The notes under the pieces were generated by a model. That model was given only the letters and a program-made list of their open reading frames with translations. It did no database searches and was not told where the DNA came from. Shown one piece after another: positions 36,250 through 50,200 of a DNA stretch of 64,000 bases (positions within the stretch are counted from its first letter, which is position 1; the number at the start of each line of letters is the position of its first letter). The position numbers and the translations under genes are program-made. Origin of the DNA: Pseudoscleropodium purum (Eukaryota > Streptophyta > Bryopsida > Hypnales > Brachytheciaceae); contig OZ017797.1 in the NCBI GenBank assembly GCA_963969395.1, positions 16,244,001-16,308,000 on the forward strand. The letters are read 5' to 3'.

Positions 36250-36825
36250 CTCCCTTTGTCCCACAAATAACCTCCAAAAAGCTTCTCCACGAAGAATTAA
36301 CTATAATTTTAGTCTTTGTGCTAGTGATACATGCATTTAAAAACCAATAATCCATCCTTCAGATCTATGCAAAAGCTTCAACTTATGTGCCATCATCTAG
36401 GCACCAAAATCCATATAGAAAAGTATCATCTTTTAGCATAATTTATAAATGGTGCTAGCTCCATCATTCTTGAATGATTTAAAGGTTGGTGGCAACGATG
36501 AGATTCTATAAATATGTGCCCCAACCTAAATATCCACAACAAAGAAACCTAGACCATTTTATGAACAAATCTTCATAGCGCCTAAGTGGTCACCAAATAC
36601 ATTGTCAATACAACTATTTCAAGAAACATCACAAGTACAAGGTGCTTCATATGAAGAAGGCCAAGATTTTTAAAGTAGGAGGTTAATGCTCCTTGATCGC
36701 TTGACTTGCCCTATGAAGTTGCCTAATCCAGCCAAAACTTACTCAACAATAAAAATTAGGAAACAAAGCTTTTTAGTGGGACAAGAATTTTGCCTAATTT
36801 GGAGTTTTTAGTGGAATAGAGGGAG
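36250..36825. mobile_element. Stowaway-like element, 576 bp
   Basis: Starts CTCCCTTTGTCCCACAAATA and ends with the inverse (TTTTTAGTGGAATAGAGGGAG). TA follows the right end; the left flank is TG (decayed TA). Long for Stowaway, so it may be composite. Confidence 0.55.
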
Positions 36826-36927
36826 TATATATTACATGATTTTCATTGAAGCTTCTTCAATGAATATAAATTGCATGAAGTGCATTTTTCCAAAACAATC
36901 TTAAGCCTTGTGTGGTTGAGCATTTAA

Positions 36928-37731
36928 CCCATAAATGCCCAACCAATCATATATGGTCAATTTGAAATTTCAAGCTCATTTTGGTAGGAGCAATTAAATT
37001 TGTTTAACCATTTTAAATTTTTTCTGGGAGTTTTTAAACTACTAAAAGCTTTTATTTTTCACCGAAAAAAGGTACATATTTGATTGTTGAGAAGTCTCTA
37101 AAGTCATATATGTCTAGTAGTGGAAGAGTAAAGCTTGCTATTTTTACTTCATTTTCCAACTTTGAATAAAGTTTGCCAATTTCACTTGATTTGAGATCTA
37201 AAAACTTGGACTTAACTATCCGTTTCCTTTGAAAATGGTCCCAAAGGAAAGAGTAAAGTGTTTTCATAATTTTCTCCATTGAAAATTTAAACAACCAAAT
37301 GCTGATTTGGAGTTCTTTGTGATTTATACTTAAAAAAATTGCATATCAAGGTGGATTGTGAAATAAGTTTAATAGCTTTTTACATGATATTATGTTTTTT
37401 AAAAGTGCATTTTAATGTGCTAATACAATTTGTAGTTGTTTATGTCACCTCCAATCCCAAAAAACTTTTTGTGCAAATTTCTGAAACATTGTTGGAAGGG
37501 GCAACATACTAAAAATAGAAATTTTAAATTTTCTTGTTATAATCTCACAACTCATAATTTTGCAAATTTTGCATTCAAAATTGGTGTGTACGTATACTAA
37601 TAAGCAAGCTTTTTAAACATCCATACAGTTAGATTTTGGAAAGAAACAATTTGCTCCATTGGGGATAACTATGAACCCATTTTCTTTTTTCATAATTAAA
37701 ACACATTTGAAAAGGCTTGGGCAATTAGGAG
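36928..37731. mobile_element. TTAA-flanked MITE, 804 bp (M6)
   Basis: Ends CCCATAAATGCCC and GGGCAATTAGGAG; flanks TTAA (36924-36927) and TTGA (37732-37735, one change). It aligns with M3 over its length. Non-coding. Confidence 0.75.
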
Positions 37732-37735
37732 TTGA

Positions 37736-38400
37736 GAGTTAAATGGTTAGCTTCTTGTTGCATCATATTTGAGCATTGAGAGGGCATATAAGAAAGTGGG
37801 TAAAATTCAAAGTAGTTGTGTGGCTTCAAAGTTATTGAGCTTGAAAGACTTTTGGTAGACAAAATAATTGAGGCTTCAATATATAATGGCTTTTGTCATC
37901 TTGCTTCACAAAATAACATTATGGCTATTCCAAAATTTAATGATGTGTTATAATAGGGAGAGTCATAGTATTTTCAATGAGGTTAAGGAGTGCTTCACAC
38001 ATGGGCTGATCAAGTCAAAAGGCCATGGGAGTTCATGGCCAAACTTTGGGCTAGAGTCCAAAGAAATGGGCAATAAATGGGTAATAAATGGGCAATTTGA
38101 CGGACTCTTGACCAAAGTTTGGTTCACCACTTTGTGGTGACCCAAACTTTGGTCAAGAGTCCATTGTGAAGCCATTGCCACGTAGGACCTTAGGCTTCCA
38201 TGTAGGCACTTTGGAGGGCAACGGACTTTGGATTGTGCCGCCTTGTGTGAAGGGTCGAGAGGCCAAAGTCAGGGTTTTCTAAAATTTGATTGGTGGAGGC
38301 CGATGGACTCTCAACCTTGGGCCCACGTGTGAAGCGGCCCTAAGTAAGTTGGAGGAAGTTGTAGCCACCACTTTGGGCACATACAAATTTCTTCAACAAG
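37736..38400. other. Intergenic region around a 61-bp palindrome
   Basis: Locally GC-richer than its surroundings. Contains the palindrome 38102-38162 and several GGGCC/GGCCC and CACGTG-like words (38319-38345), suggesting a transposon terminus, though I could not bound an element. Confidence 0.4.
38102..38162. repeat. Near-perfect 61-bp palindrome
   Basis: The 29-bp arms (GGACTCTTGACCAAAGTTTG... / ...CAAACTTTGGTCAAGAGTCC) differ at one position and enclose a 3-base loop in ACCACTTTGTGGT. Confidence 0.9.
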
Positions 38401-41400
38401 TTTGTTGAAGAATTTATAGTTTTATAGTTATCCTCCTTTTATTATTTGGCTTTAAAGTAATTGAGATTATAATATTTCATCATAACTATAGTGATTTTAA
38501 AAGATTTAAAAAAAATTCATTTTTGAATTATCATTTTTTTAACTTTGAAGTTCCCCTTTCTATGTGCTCTTATTCTACAATTATATATGAATGAGATGAT
38601 ATTTATTTATTTTTCAGAGATGAAATTACATGTCTATTATAAATCATGAAAATTTGAAGATTGTGGATTTTGAATAAAATGTAAAAATATTCATATCAAA
38701 TATTAAATATAAATTCTAGAAATCTCTACATAGGTATATACTATATTGTAGAACATCATGGTGTACCATGGAGTGCCAATTTTCTAATTTTAGGATGACC
38801 ATGATTTTTTCTAATTAGAAAGTTGGTACTCCATGGTTTTTGACCCAAAGTTCAAATTGTAATGAAGTGTTGAATTGTTGAATATTTTAGAATTTCAAAT
38901 TGTTGTAGAGACTAGACTTAATAAGTTATGTTTCATTAATTGGTATCAAATTGAAAAAAAATCATTCTCATAGCTTAAATTTAGATTTGAAGAAAAGAAC
39001 ACAAATCACCAAATACACTACATTTAATCCATAATTTGCCATTTTCTTATATAAGAAGTCAAAACATCATTCTTTGAAATTATGTTCAATCAACTCTATT
39101 ATACAAAAATTGGATGAAAAAACATTTTTTCCATCTTTGAGGCTCATTGAAATCACCCAAAGGACCCAAATGTCTTCTTATGCATTTCATGATTAATCCC
39201 TCATGAAGTTTAAAACATTTGCCTTTTTGGTGTAGAATGTAAATTAAAAATTTGACAATTCATATAGTTGAAAAAGCACTAGATCTTGGATTGATTTGAA
39301 TTTCTTTCGTAAATTTAAAATGTATCAATGTTATATACTATGGAAAAAATTTTGGACATTTTTGTACAATTTTTAGAAATTGTTCAAGTCATGTAATAAG
39401 AAAAATGGAACAATTATGCATATATTGTTACTTTATTAAGCACAAATCATGGAAGGAAGGTCATAATGACTTACCAATTTTTGTTGTTGTATAGAGGCAT
39501 GTATTGTAAGGGTGAGTGTGCATTAGATTTTGTAAAAAACATCACTTAAAAATGTAAGTCATTTATACAACATTAGGTTTGAAAACACTATACATTTGAT
39601 TTATACAAGCTTGCATTGTGTTGATCATTGTGTATAGCAATAAGCTTAGTGACCTTGCCGTACTTAAAGGTGACCTTTATTCCCCAATATTGGCATCATT
39701 CCCTTTGACTTGCACTCCTTTTCTAAAAAAATACATGTATTCATTATGATATATAAAAGAATGATGAGTGGATTTAGAAATGGAATTGTTTTCCAAACAA
39801 CAAAATATAAATTATCTTTAGGCATTAAGATTAAAAAATGTTAAAAACAAGACAATAAGTTCCTGAAATATGATCATGGAGGTCAATTGAAGAACCTTTG
39901 GGTCTCTTAAAAATGACAAATCGATAATAATTATAAAAAAATCATAATTTCTAATTCACATTTCTAATTGTATTGAATACTTTTGAGATAAAACTTTCCC
40001 TAATTACTTAATGTTAGGGATACTTTTGAATAATTTCATAATTGAAGTAATTATTCAATACAACATGAATATTGAGTACTTTCAACACTAACTTGTGTTT
40101 TTGGAAAAAGCAATTACAACTTGTTTAGAATATAGACATCTATTGAAGACTACTAGAAACAAGGGATCTAACCAATAGAAATTAAACTATGTATGTTAGT
40201 TTAGTAAATTCATAAATTGACTTTTTTTAATTCAATAAAGCAACAAAAGGTTTTCAAGTATTACAATCCTTTCTTCAATTGCTAACATGGAAGCTGATGT
40301 GTTTCATTCTATCTATGAGGATCAACCTTTGCTATTTGAGTAGCATTAGAAGATTATTAGGGGCAAGGGACAACCATTTCAAGCCTATTCTCCTTGCTAT
40401 TTCCTTGGCAATAAAAGAAGATTGTGGCGCTATCAGAATTCTTTTAGAATTAGAATTAAATTTTTTCTAAGTTGAAAAAATTTTTAATTTTCAAAATGAC
40501 GTGCTAGAGTCTTGACCATATTAGACAGTTACAGTATCATTGTAGCTGTATAGTTTCCTCATTCCTACAGCTTGATAACTTGCAGGCTTCTTTAGCCCCC
40601 AACTTTCATTTAATGGGATGGTGATGACTATAAAGGCAAATGAAAAAGATATTTTGATGATTTAGTGCATATAAAGATAAGTTAGAAAAAGCTTATATAA
40701 GCATAATCCACATGGTGGACTTTGATTAAAAAATCTAAATCTATAATGTCCATAATTATCTTTTCTCTTCTTTAATGAGACTAGATTATAGAACAAGGGT
40801 TTGAAGTCTCTTCTTTATGTTTCAACAAAATATTGTAGATTTTGGCTTAATGGTCTAGTAGAATTTGAAGGTCTTAATGAAAGGTTTTTTGGGATTTTCC
40901 TTCTTTCCTTCTCCACTCCCCCCTTGTTTTTGTTTTTGTTTTAATGTTTTGAACAATGCGATTTTGATGCTTTTGATTCAATGTTTCAACAAAGTTTTGG
41001 GATTATTGATTCAATGTTCACTTTCCTTTCCTATGATCACACACTAGGGTTTTGTCATTAGTGGTTCAATGTCATACTTCAATTTTGTAATAATTGCCTT
41101 AGTAGCACAATTTTGTAAAATGTATTGGTAGATTGTTGTTACTAACTTTTTTGTTTTCATTCTCCATTTCACTTTCTCTTTAATATGTACTTATTTTTTT
41201 AGATTTGATTCAATGTTTTAGTTGAATTTTGTGGATTTTGTTAGTTTTGCTAGCTAAAGCCTTTTATAATTTCTTCTCTATCAATCACATTTATTTTGCA
41301 TATGTGCATAATGCAAGGACAACACAATATATAGATATTAATCTATTGATATATCCAAACGTGGTTGTGAAAAATGAAGTAGATATGCAATTTTTGACAA

Positions 41401-41418
41401 AATTTATTTGTATAATAA
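38401..41418. other. AT-rich intergenic DNA, no gene seen
   Basis: Both strands lack long frames, splice-connected conserved peptides, or repeats I could match elsewhere in the window. Short frames at 40279-40470 and 40865-41047 have no recognisable features. Confidence 0.5.
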
Positions 41419-41421
41419 TTT

Positions 41422-41643
41422 CACTACAAGAGAAAGGGGTGATTTAAGTGAGTTTTTAAGTATAGTCTTAGACACAAGATTTAAAGTAATCACCGTTAAG
41501 GAGATTTTCAGCAAAAATTTACTAGAAATACATATGTTTCTACTAAAATTTTGCTAAAAATCTCCTCAAAGGTCATTACTTTAAATCTTATGTCTACGAC
41601 TATACTTAAAGACTCACTTAAAACACCCCTTTCTTTTGTAGTG
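41422..41643. mobile_element. CACTA-type hairpin MITE (C2), intact ends
   Basis: Begins CACTACAAGAGAAAGGGGTG and ends CACCCCTTTCTTTTGTAGTG, 222 bp, folding end to end as one hairpin. Flanked by TTT on both sides, the 3-bp duplication expected for CACTA elements. Its intact termini make it the best-preserved of three copies (19034-19254; 42273-42980). Confidence 0.85.
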
Positions 41644-42272
41644 TTTTGAATATACACATTGAATTTTTGCATTGTATTTGTTGCAATATATTAATTGTTC
41701 CACCTTCTCCAATACATTGTACTGTACATATGTATACAATATCTACCACCATTTCAACTTGAACCTTATGTTGATTTTAAACTAACACTTTTGAGCTACA
41801 TTCGAGGTTGCATTTTTTCTTGTATTTGTATTTTCAACAACCCTATGTTATTTAGGTTGGAAATTTGACATAGAAATTTGTCTCTCACTCATCTCAATTT
41901 TCCAAGTTAGTTAACTATTGTTTTTGCTTTGTTGCATTATTTAGCATCATTTTAGCTTTCCTAGTAAGAATTTGATGATTTAACTAGGAACTTAAAACTT
42001 TATTGATTTAGGATTTGTAGATTTAGAATTACATAATTAGATTTAAAGATTTAAGAATTTAGATCTTCATAGATTTAATGCCTCACAAATTTAGGAATTT
42101 ATATAGAATTTATATAGAATTTAAATACACTATAGATATATATTTCTTTGTAGAATGGAAATTCTTCATTGGCTCGAAATATTCTATAGATTTATAATTC
42201 TTTAGATGTACAAATTTTTAGACAATTATAAAGATGCGAACACACAATTATACATTTACAATCTTTCAATTC
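41644..42272. other. AT-rich intergenic DNA, nothing recognised
   Basis: A run of degenerate GATTTAGAATTTA-like words near 41990-42120 is simple-sequence-like. No gene is seen. Confidence 0.5.
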
Positions 42273-42980
42273 AAGAAAAAGGGGTGTTTTAAGTGAGTTT
42301 TAAATCCCTAAAGGACCAGAGGTATTTGAAGATGGTTCATGCTTTCTTGACTAACTTTTGTAACAAGCATAATTCCTCATTTGTGTAGAATAATTTTGAT
42401 GATTGCCACCATTGAAATGAAAAAAGACTTATGTAGCTTTCTTTTGGAAAAAAAATCAACAAAATCACACAATTTTTGAGAAAATGCCACTGTTGATAAG
42501 ATTGATGAAAGATGTTTGGTTACTTTGTACATCCCTTGAAATAATAATGTTGAAATTGCAATGCTCAAAAGTGCTTCAAAGACTCTGATTTTTTTTCCAT
42601 GGATACATATCATCATGATCTTGATGATAATTTTTTTTAAATAATTTTGAGGTGTAGGAAAAAAGATATGAAGATGTGAAATGATAGTGTAGAGCATCTT
42701 TTCCATTCTCAAAAAATTCACCAAAAGCTGCATACTTGATCATTTTTTGATTGGATTGTACCAATGGACTAAGTGGGAAAAATCATCTAGGATCTCTTTG
42801 TTGTTCAAAAGTTGTTAGTAAAGTTAGCATATTGAATTTTCTACAAATGTAGTTCCAAAAACCACATGATGTTTTTATGGTTCTTTAGGGATTAAGTATA
42901 GTCCTAAACATAAAATTATAAGTAATGACCTTGAAGAAGATTTTTAGCAAAATTTTACTAGAAACATATGTATTGAAAAT
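42273..42980. mobile_element. CACTA-type hairpin MITE (C3), split by insertions
   Basis: The left part (42273-42303) and the continuation (42892-42984) match C2. A TTAA MITE (M8) lies between them, and a second one (M7) interrupts the right half at 42985. The left terminus is decayed (CAAGAAAAAGGGGTG) and the 3' end is missing. Confidence 0.75.
42304..42891. mobile_element. TTAA-flanked MITE, 588 bp (M8), nested in C3
   Basis: Ends ATCCCTAAAGGACCA and GGTTCTTTAGGGA, flanked by TTAA (42300-42303, 42892-42895). C2 reads GAGTTTTTAAGTATAGTC at this place, the empty site. Non-coding. Confidence 0.8.
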
Positions 42981-42988
42981 CTCTTCAA

Positions 42989-43577
42989 CCCCTCATTGCC
43001 CAAAGGGACCAAAAGTGTCCTCACAAAATTTCAAGTCAAATTCAAAATATTGTAACTTTTACATATGATGTCCAAATTCAATAAAACTTGGTGGAAAATA
43101 TGCACTTTCTCTTCTAATTTGTGTGGTAAGATTAATAGATTGATCCAAGATGAATTGATTAATTTGAAGCCAATCAAAGTTCATAGGTTCAATTTGAGTC
43201 TACCAAATTGCATTTGATGGCTGAAACTATTGGGGGTTGTATCTGAAATTTTACAAGCATTGAGCTAAATTGTCTAGGAAAATAATCCAAAGAAGCACTG
43301 CTATTTCGGACATTTTTTCATAGAAAAGAGGGCTTGTGAAGAGCAACTTCCCTATTTTTTGCAAGCCCCAAAAAATGATTTTAGTGAATTTGAATGCTTA
43401 TATCTTGCAATCCACATTGTGAAAATTTCTGAAATTTTTATTGCATGTTTTTAAGTCAACATACTACAAGATCTTATGGTTACTTATGTCAAAAAAAATT
43501 TCAAATATTTTATATTTATACTAAAAATGGCAATTTTTGAATGTTTTTGGTGAAAATATAGTCATGAAACTTAGGGG
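42989..43577. mobile_element. TTAA-flanked MITE, 589 bp (M7), nested in C3
   Basis: Ends CCCCTCATTGCCC and AACTTAGGGG; flanks TCAA and TTAA. C1 reads AATCTCCTTTAAGGTCATT at the equivalent position, the empty site. The right half matches M1; the left half matches 62145-62400. Confidence 0.75.
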
Positions 43578-43581
43578 TTAA

Positions 43582-44265
43582 AGTACTGACTTGGATTATA
43601 CCAGTATGGAACTTTTATTACAAAAGTAATTTTAGAGTTGTGACTTAATTAATTTTCTGTTGAAGGGAACCATGATGGTCATCATGTGCGAACAACCGAA
43701 CCATCGAGAATGCGAACCGAAGACGCCAAGACTGGCACGGAGCCCTTCCTTTTCCTTTTTCTTCAAAAGACATCTTTCGCTTCTCAGTTGGAAAGAAACT
43801 GCAGCTGCCTCCATCTTCTTCCTCTTGTTGTTTTGCTGGTGCATTCCATTGTTTGTCAGTTGTCCCAGCGTCCATCATTGCCAACTCTGAGCTATCATCG
43901 CCGAAGCGCCTTCTGCAACGGCCGGGTTAGTTAACATTCATCATCCATTTCCCACCGCCTTCTCCACCAATTGCTATTGAGACCAAACGAGTAGGAACAT
44001 CATCTGTGTCGTTAATTTTCGGAGATCGAAGAGAGCATTGGAACGGGCCCGTGTGGCAGTTCACATTGGTTGTCGAGAGTTTCTTGTGGATCTTTGGAGA
44101 ATTATTGAAGAAAATTTTGAGATTTTTCTGTTATTATTATAGCTTTTTCGAGTGGAGAGAAGGTTCAGTGCACATTTTCGAAGTCGGAGGCTGTGCTTTG
44201 TTGTATTTGTCTACGAAAGGTGGACGGAGTGTTTCTGTAGGGTTCACTATTGTGCGATCGAAAGT
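43582..44265 (+). promoter_or_regulatory. PRP39 upstream region
   Basis: GC content rises from about 43660, so promoter and 5' untranslated region probably lie here. No TATA box, telobox or site II element could be assigned. Short open frames upstream of the ATG exist on both strands and are not conserved-looking. Confidence 0.4.
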
Positions 44266-47200
44266 ATGGGAGATCAAGCAGCCATGACAGTGGCTGCCCC
44301 AGCGGAAGGGGATGTGGCCATGACGGAAGCTGCTCCTGTATTGGAGATTGTGAAAGACGTGACTGCTGAGCATGAGAGCGTCGGGTATGGCAATGGTAAT
44401 GCTGTACCTCGTCTGGACGGTCAAGTGCGGCCATCTGTTGAAGACGTGGTCGTTGAGGACTTGATTGTTGAAGACGTTATTGGTAAGTGTGTACGTTCTC
44501 TTGCAGAAAATTACGCAGGATTCACCTTCTGTCGAGGCTGTGAGAAATTCGCATGCGTTAATTGAATCTGAAGGATTAAGTCTGTAATTTTAGGATTAGC
44601 AAAAGGCATATGCCTGGATGTGTGAAGTGGCTAAGCTCATGTAATCATGAAAATGTTCATGCGAATCGATGTCATGTTTGAAATCTCGGGCTTCGCTTGA
44701 ACGGCCTGTTCATGTAAAGACCAAAAAGTTCAGGCGAATAACTATCATGCTTATAATTTCGGACTCCGCTTGAACAACCTCATTTGCAATTAAGACTTTG
44801 GAAATTAATAGGAAATTAGGAGGCCTATACTGGATCTTCAAAGTCACCGACTCTGCAACTGCCATTTCATTTTCGCTTACAGATTCTTTATGAGGATCTT
44901 ACGTTGATTTTTCGTTTCTTTATCAGCATCTACTATTCAATTAACTGCAAATGTGCTGTCGGGAAAATCTACTTTTGTCAGGCGATCCCTGAGAGGAAAT
45001 GAACTACAAATTGACACTGACTCTCTGCTTTCCGCCATTCTCTAATTACAGCTCCAACCAGCGAAGAGGAACGCCTATGGGGTTTGGTGAAGGATAATGC
45101 AGCAGACTTCAGTGCATGGACGGAACTTATCCAAGAAACAGAGAAGTCGGTGAGTCCCTTGATGAATTCTTTGTTCTAAGTGCATTCGTCTTGCTTGTCT
45201 ACATAGAATTGTTCTGAGGTAAAATCAACTCTCAATGAGGAATTAACCTTCTTTATCAGTGACATTTCGGTTTGGAATTTGAGATAAACGCATGGACTCG
45301 ACTCGCTTGTAAAGAAACATTATACTTTGCTCATGCCTAATGATCATATCTTCGTTTCTTTATCATTTGATCCCATGTTGTTTGAAACATAGAGGCAGTC
45401 CAGCTGCTTACAAATGCTCGTTCATCGTCATGCCTGTTCGATGCTGTGATTTTAAATAATATCTAGTCCTCTGCAGCTACCTCAGTTTCTACATGTTCTT
45501 GGTTTTGCTCTTTGCAGGGAAACATCGGTAAGATTGAAAAAGTTTATGATGCGTTTCTTGGAGAATTTCCGCTCTGTTATGGTTACTGGAAGAAGTACAC
45601 TGACCACGAAGCAAAGCTGGGATCTCCTGAGAAGATAGTGGACGTCTATGAGCGAGCTGTGAAAGCTGTGACATACTCTGTGGACATCTGGATGCACTAC
45701 AGCGCACATGCGATGGAGAAGTTCGACAATTCCGAGATGACCAGAAGGTGTGTTGAATTTTCTTATTTTTACTCGAGTCTGGATGTATTAGTTTTTGTCT
45801 GGAAGAAAGACAATGGCCATCCTTGATTTGGATGTCTTGTCGATTTCATCTATTAGTACATGAATAATTGATGTGTGTGTCTTTCTGACCTGTGTCTGGT
45901 CTTGCTGCAGCTTTTCATCCTGCCCTTAATTTGCTGTCTCTGCAAAGAGATGGTCTGATGTTGGCGGAGCCCTCAGTTTCCACTTCGTAGGATCTCGTAA
46001 CTGAAACCGTACGCTTTTGATATAAAATCAAATATATTAGGTTCTAAGCAGCCGTGTGGTTTGTTTTTTTGTCACTCCATTCTTCTTTTTGGTATCATCA
46101 AATAGACATAAGGCAAGTGTTTGTGCTTTCATGTCAATTCATGTTTACGCATCTCAACTTAACACTGGTTGAGGTACCGCGCGATGTGTGCGTGCTCTAC
46201 TGAATTTTACGTCTAAATGCTGCTGTGGAAGATTACGGGTCCAGTTTGAGGGCAAAGAGAGGCACCCTGATCGCCGCTACATGGTCGGACATAGTGTGGT
46301 CTGGCAGGAAGGTAAATGCAGAGCATCTGAGCTTCTATTTGGAAGTCTGAAAAGCAAGTTACAATGAAAGTTCTTCCTTACAACTCTGTCCTTATCCTCC
46401 TCTGATGGAGACAAAGCAAAGTAAGTCATAGATTGAAAGGGGTTCGGGGTCTCTCCATCCAGGTCCTTTCATGCTTCGTTGTTGCTATGGCTGACAGGAT
46501 CTTAGAGCGAGGAGTGTCTTTTGTGGGGACTGATTATCTTTCGCACCTCCTGTGGGACAAATTTATCGAGTTTGAATACTCACAATTGGAGTGGAGTCGC
46601 CTGGCACAGATCTACACTCGTATTCTTCAGATTCCCCTCCAACATCTTGATCGATATAATACCAGGTCTGACATCCTGATAGACCTCAACTTTTTAATCA
46701 GCAGGACCTCACCCTCGCGGGATGCTTTTGATGCCTACTAATTACTAGCAAGGCTTGCGGATGCTGTCAACCCCCATTGTGAATCTAGAAAGAAAACTTC
46801 TGTATCCCTGCTTGAAGTCTTGCGTGGTTAAAATATAACGAGGATGTCACCCTCTAATTGTTGGTCTCCAGGTTATTTGTGTTGAGTTATCTGATTGCTT
46901 GATCCTTTTGTCAAAATGTTGCAACAGTTTCAAGCAGATTGCACATAGTCGACCTTTGTCAGATTTGAGGACAGCTGAGGAGACTGCTGCCGCAGTCGCA
47001 GCTGAAGCAAAACCAGCTGAGTCCCAGGGAGATGTTCCTCTCCCTGATGCTGAAGTTTCTGCACCATCTGAAGCCCCAGATGGGGCTGCTAACCCTGACA
47101 AAGAAGTGGAATCCGGTGATAGCAAGGAACTAGAAGAGTATCTGGCAGTACGAGAGAACTATTACAAGACTGCGAAGGAGTGGGATTCAAAGATCAGAGA

Positions 47201-50200
47201 TTTTGAGATAGCCATACGGAGGCCCTATTTCCACGTCAAACCATTAGATGAGGCTCAACTTGCAAACTGGCATCGGTATTTGGATTTTATTGAAAAGGAA
47301 GGAAGTCTCGACAAGGTGAGAGTTTTGGATGTAATGTGCCACAAGAAAGCCTTGCTTTGAAATCGTGTAGTTGGAAGCTATCGTTTGTTTTGTGATTATT
47401 TGGAGGTTTGTAGCAATGTTTCATTTGCTTAAACGGTGTGAATGTATTGTGCAGACTGTAAAATTGTACGAAAGGTGTCTCATTGCATGTGCAAATTATC
47501 CCGATTATTGGATCCGCTTTGTTCTGCGCATGGACATCGAAGGAAAAACGGAGTTGGCTTTGAATGGCCTTCTGCGCGCAACAGACATTTTCGTAAAGGT
47601 TTGGGACTTTTGTATTCTAATTCCTTATGCATCTCCGTTTGATGAATTTTATAGTATGAGGAACTAAATGCTAAATGTTCTTGATGCTGATTTATGTACC
47701 TTTTGACTGAACTACATGGTTTTTTTTTATAAACAGCGGCGTCCCGAAATTCACCTTTTTGCAGCAAGGTTCAGAGAGCAGCATGGTGATGTGGATGGTG
47801 CTCGAGTTGCTTACGAAATCTTGAGAAATGAGTTGGTCCCAGGGCTCCTCGAAGTCTTTGTCAAACAAGCCAATTTTGAGCACCGTCAGGTATCAAACAA
47901 TTGGCGTTTTAAAGTACAGAAACTATAAGATAATAGAATCTCGATTGACAGGTTGTACAGATATCACGATTACCATTCATTGTGCCTTGTTGGACTTCGG
48001 CACATTATTAGTTTTCTTAAATTAGCTAGTATTTGTATCTTGTAGTCGCTAAATGATGCGATTCTGCGCAGGGAAATGCAGAAGCAGCCTGTTCTGTCTT
48101 TGATGCTGCTCTTCAGTCTGAAAAACTAAAAGAGGATTGTCGAGCTCTAGCAGTAGTGTACATTCAATATTCCCGCTTCCTCGATCAGGTAAGTAATTTG
48201 CGAAATTGCAGAATTGTGCTTTGCTTGCGTGTTTGTGCGTCTAATGGGAAGTCTGGTCAAGGTTTCTTTCACATTTTTTCAGCAGTTCTGTGTCTTGACC
48301 AGCTAGTTAAGTGGTCTGCCTTGCAGGTTTTGAATAGTGAGGGCAAGGTGCGGGAAGTATTTTCGACAGCTTTGGACCATTTGCCAACCTCTAAAATTTT
48401 GTGGGAGGTATGGGTTGTCATCGTGGAAGCTGAAATTTTTTAATTTTAAAGCTTATCATTTATTTATCTCGAAGTGATAGTCATTTTATCAACGTGATTT
48501 TATCTTTCCGCGTGACTGGCGTTTTAATAGAGCCTCTGGGTTGCTTGATTTTGATTTCTGTCTTGTAGTGAGATACCTTTTTAATTTGATGGAAGCCTCC
48601 TTCAACATTCACATGTCACTACCTCGGTAGCAGACTCAACCGTGCCTAATAATTACAGTTGGCTAAGTATTTGTTTGATTAAATACGAATATAATTCCAG
48701 AGCAATTTTTCATAGGAAGCTAAGGGACAAACAGGTTGAATTGATATAGGTTTGATTTTCCTGAACTAATGGGCAGCCGCCGGAGTGGAATGATGACTTA
48801 ATAAGTTGTATCTATCTTTTAACGTGTCTGTAGTAACATATATGGAAGGAATAACTGAACCGACCAATGTGGAATGTCACCAGGCAGCTATATACTTCGA
48901 GGCAACACATACTGGACCAGATCATGTTAAGCGTGTTGACGCTCTGGTAGAGCAAGCCTCGATCCCACTTAGGCCCGATGGTTCTCCCGGTTTACTTTTT
49001 GCTGAGCGTGAAGAAATTTCCTGCGTTCATCTTGAGGTAGGATTGTTAATCTGCTATTTGGGCTCTTGTGCATGAAAGCATGTACTGTAATTCTGTTAGT
49101 ATTATTCCGCATGAGCATTGAAGAACTTTCCAACTAACAATGTGAAAGAGTATTACTCCGCATGAACGATTCTTCTAAAGGAGATATCTTGGTGATTTTG
49201 TACATGAGTAGTTTTTGTTTGAAAATATTTTCTCTCTTGATCCTTTTTAGTACGGCGCCTTTGTGAATGTTTAGTTCAGAGTTGCCCTACTCCTTGGATC
49301 GAAGGCCGCGTGCCTGAAAATTAGAACGTAAGCAAATTGAAGATGTTATCTTTTGAAACCAGTTGTAAATCAGAGGCCATTCACTCAGCTGGCGGTCTTT
49401 TTTGATAATTTTTTTGTAGATTTCGATATGCAAGTCAGTGCCCCGTGGGTTGTTGGGAGTCCAGCTAGTGAGCTAGGTGACTGGTGAGTTCTCCCTCTTG
49501 CAGAAAGAGGGAGTTCTGCACCATACACCGTCTATTTTCATATCTTGCATGGAGATTATATATTCTACGACGGTCCTTTGTGTGCCTGCTTAGGCGAAAC
49601 TGGAATTTTCTCGGCAGTTTTATTTTGAGTCTGAATCTGTGTCTTCCACATTGTTTCCGGTAAATTCCGCAGTTTGTCGATCTTCTTGGAGATTTTGAGG
49701 CGATCAGGAAAGCTGAGGCGCGACATAGGCATCTCTTCCCATCGCGGAAGAGTACTCTGGATTCTAAGAAGAGACCATCTGCAGAAGTTGCTGGGCAAGA
49801 CCGTGCCAAAATTCTTAAGCCGTATGTAGTTACCACTGTGACACCTGCTTCAGTGATAAGTAACGGGCAGGTGCAATGGGCTACTGCGTATGCTCCAGCA
49901 ACTGGCTATGTGCAGTCACAATCCCAAGGATGGCAGCAAGCAGCTCAACAACCAACTCCACAAGTGCAGCCCCAGCAATGGACTCAAAGTTATGGAACCT
50001 ACGGCGGTTATACGACATATGCTCCACAACCACAAGCATCTGTTCCTCAACAACAGACCGTATACGCTAGCTATGCTCAAGCATATGCACCTCAGGTGAA
50101 GTGCAGTCCTGCCTTCGGAGATTCTACTCAGATGCCTTGAATTTGTTTATGTAGACAGCGCGATAATCGTCAGACAATGGTTACACGAACCTACCTGGTA

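Noticed and set aside
45900..46330. Extra PRP39 exon near 46230 (open stretch [13 protein letters not shown])
   Set aside because: The exons on either side join in frame and match the family without it; no suitable splice sites with conserved sequence were found.
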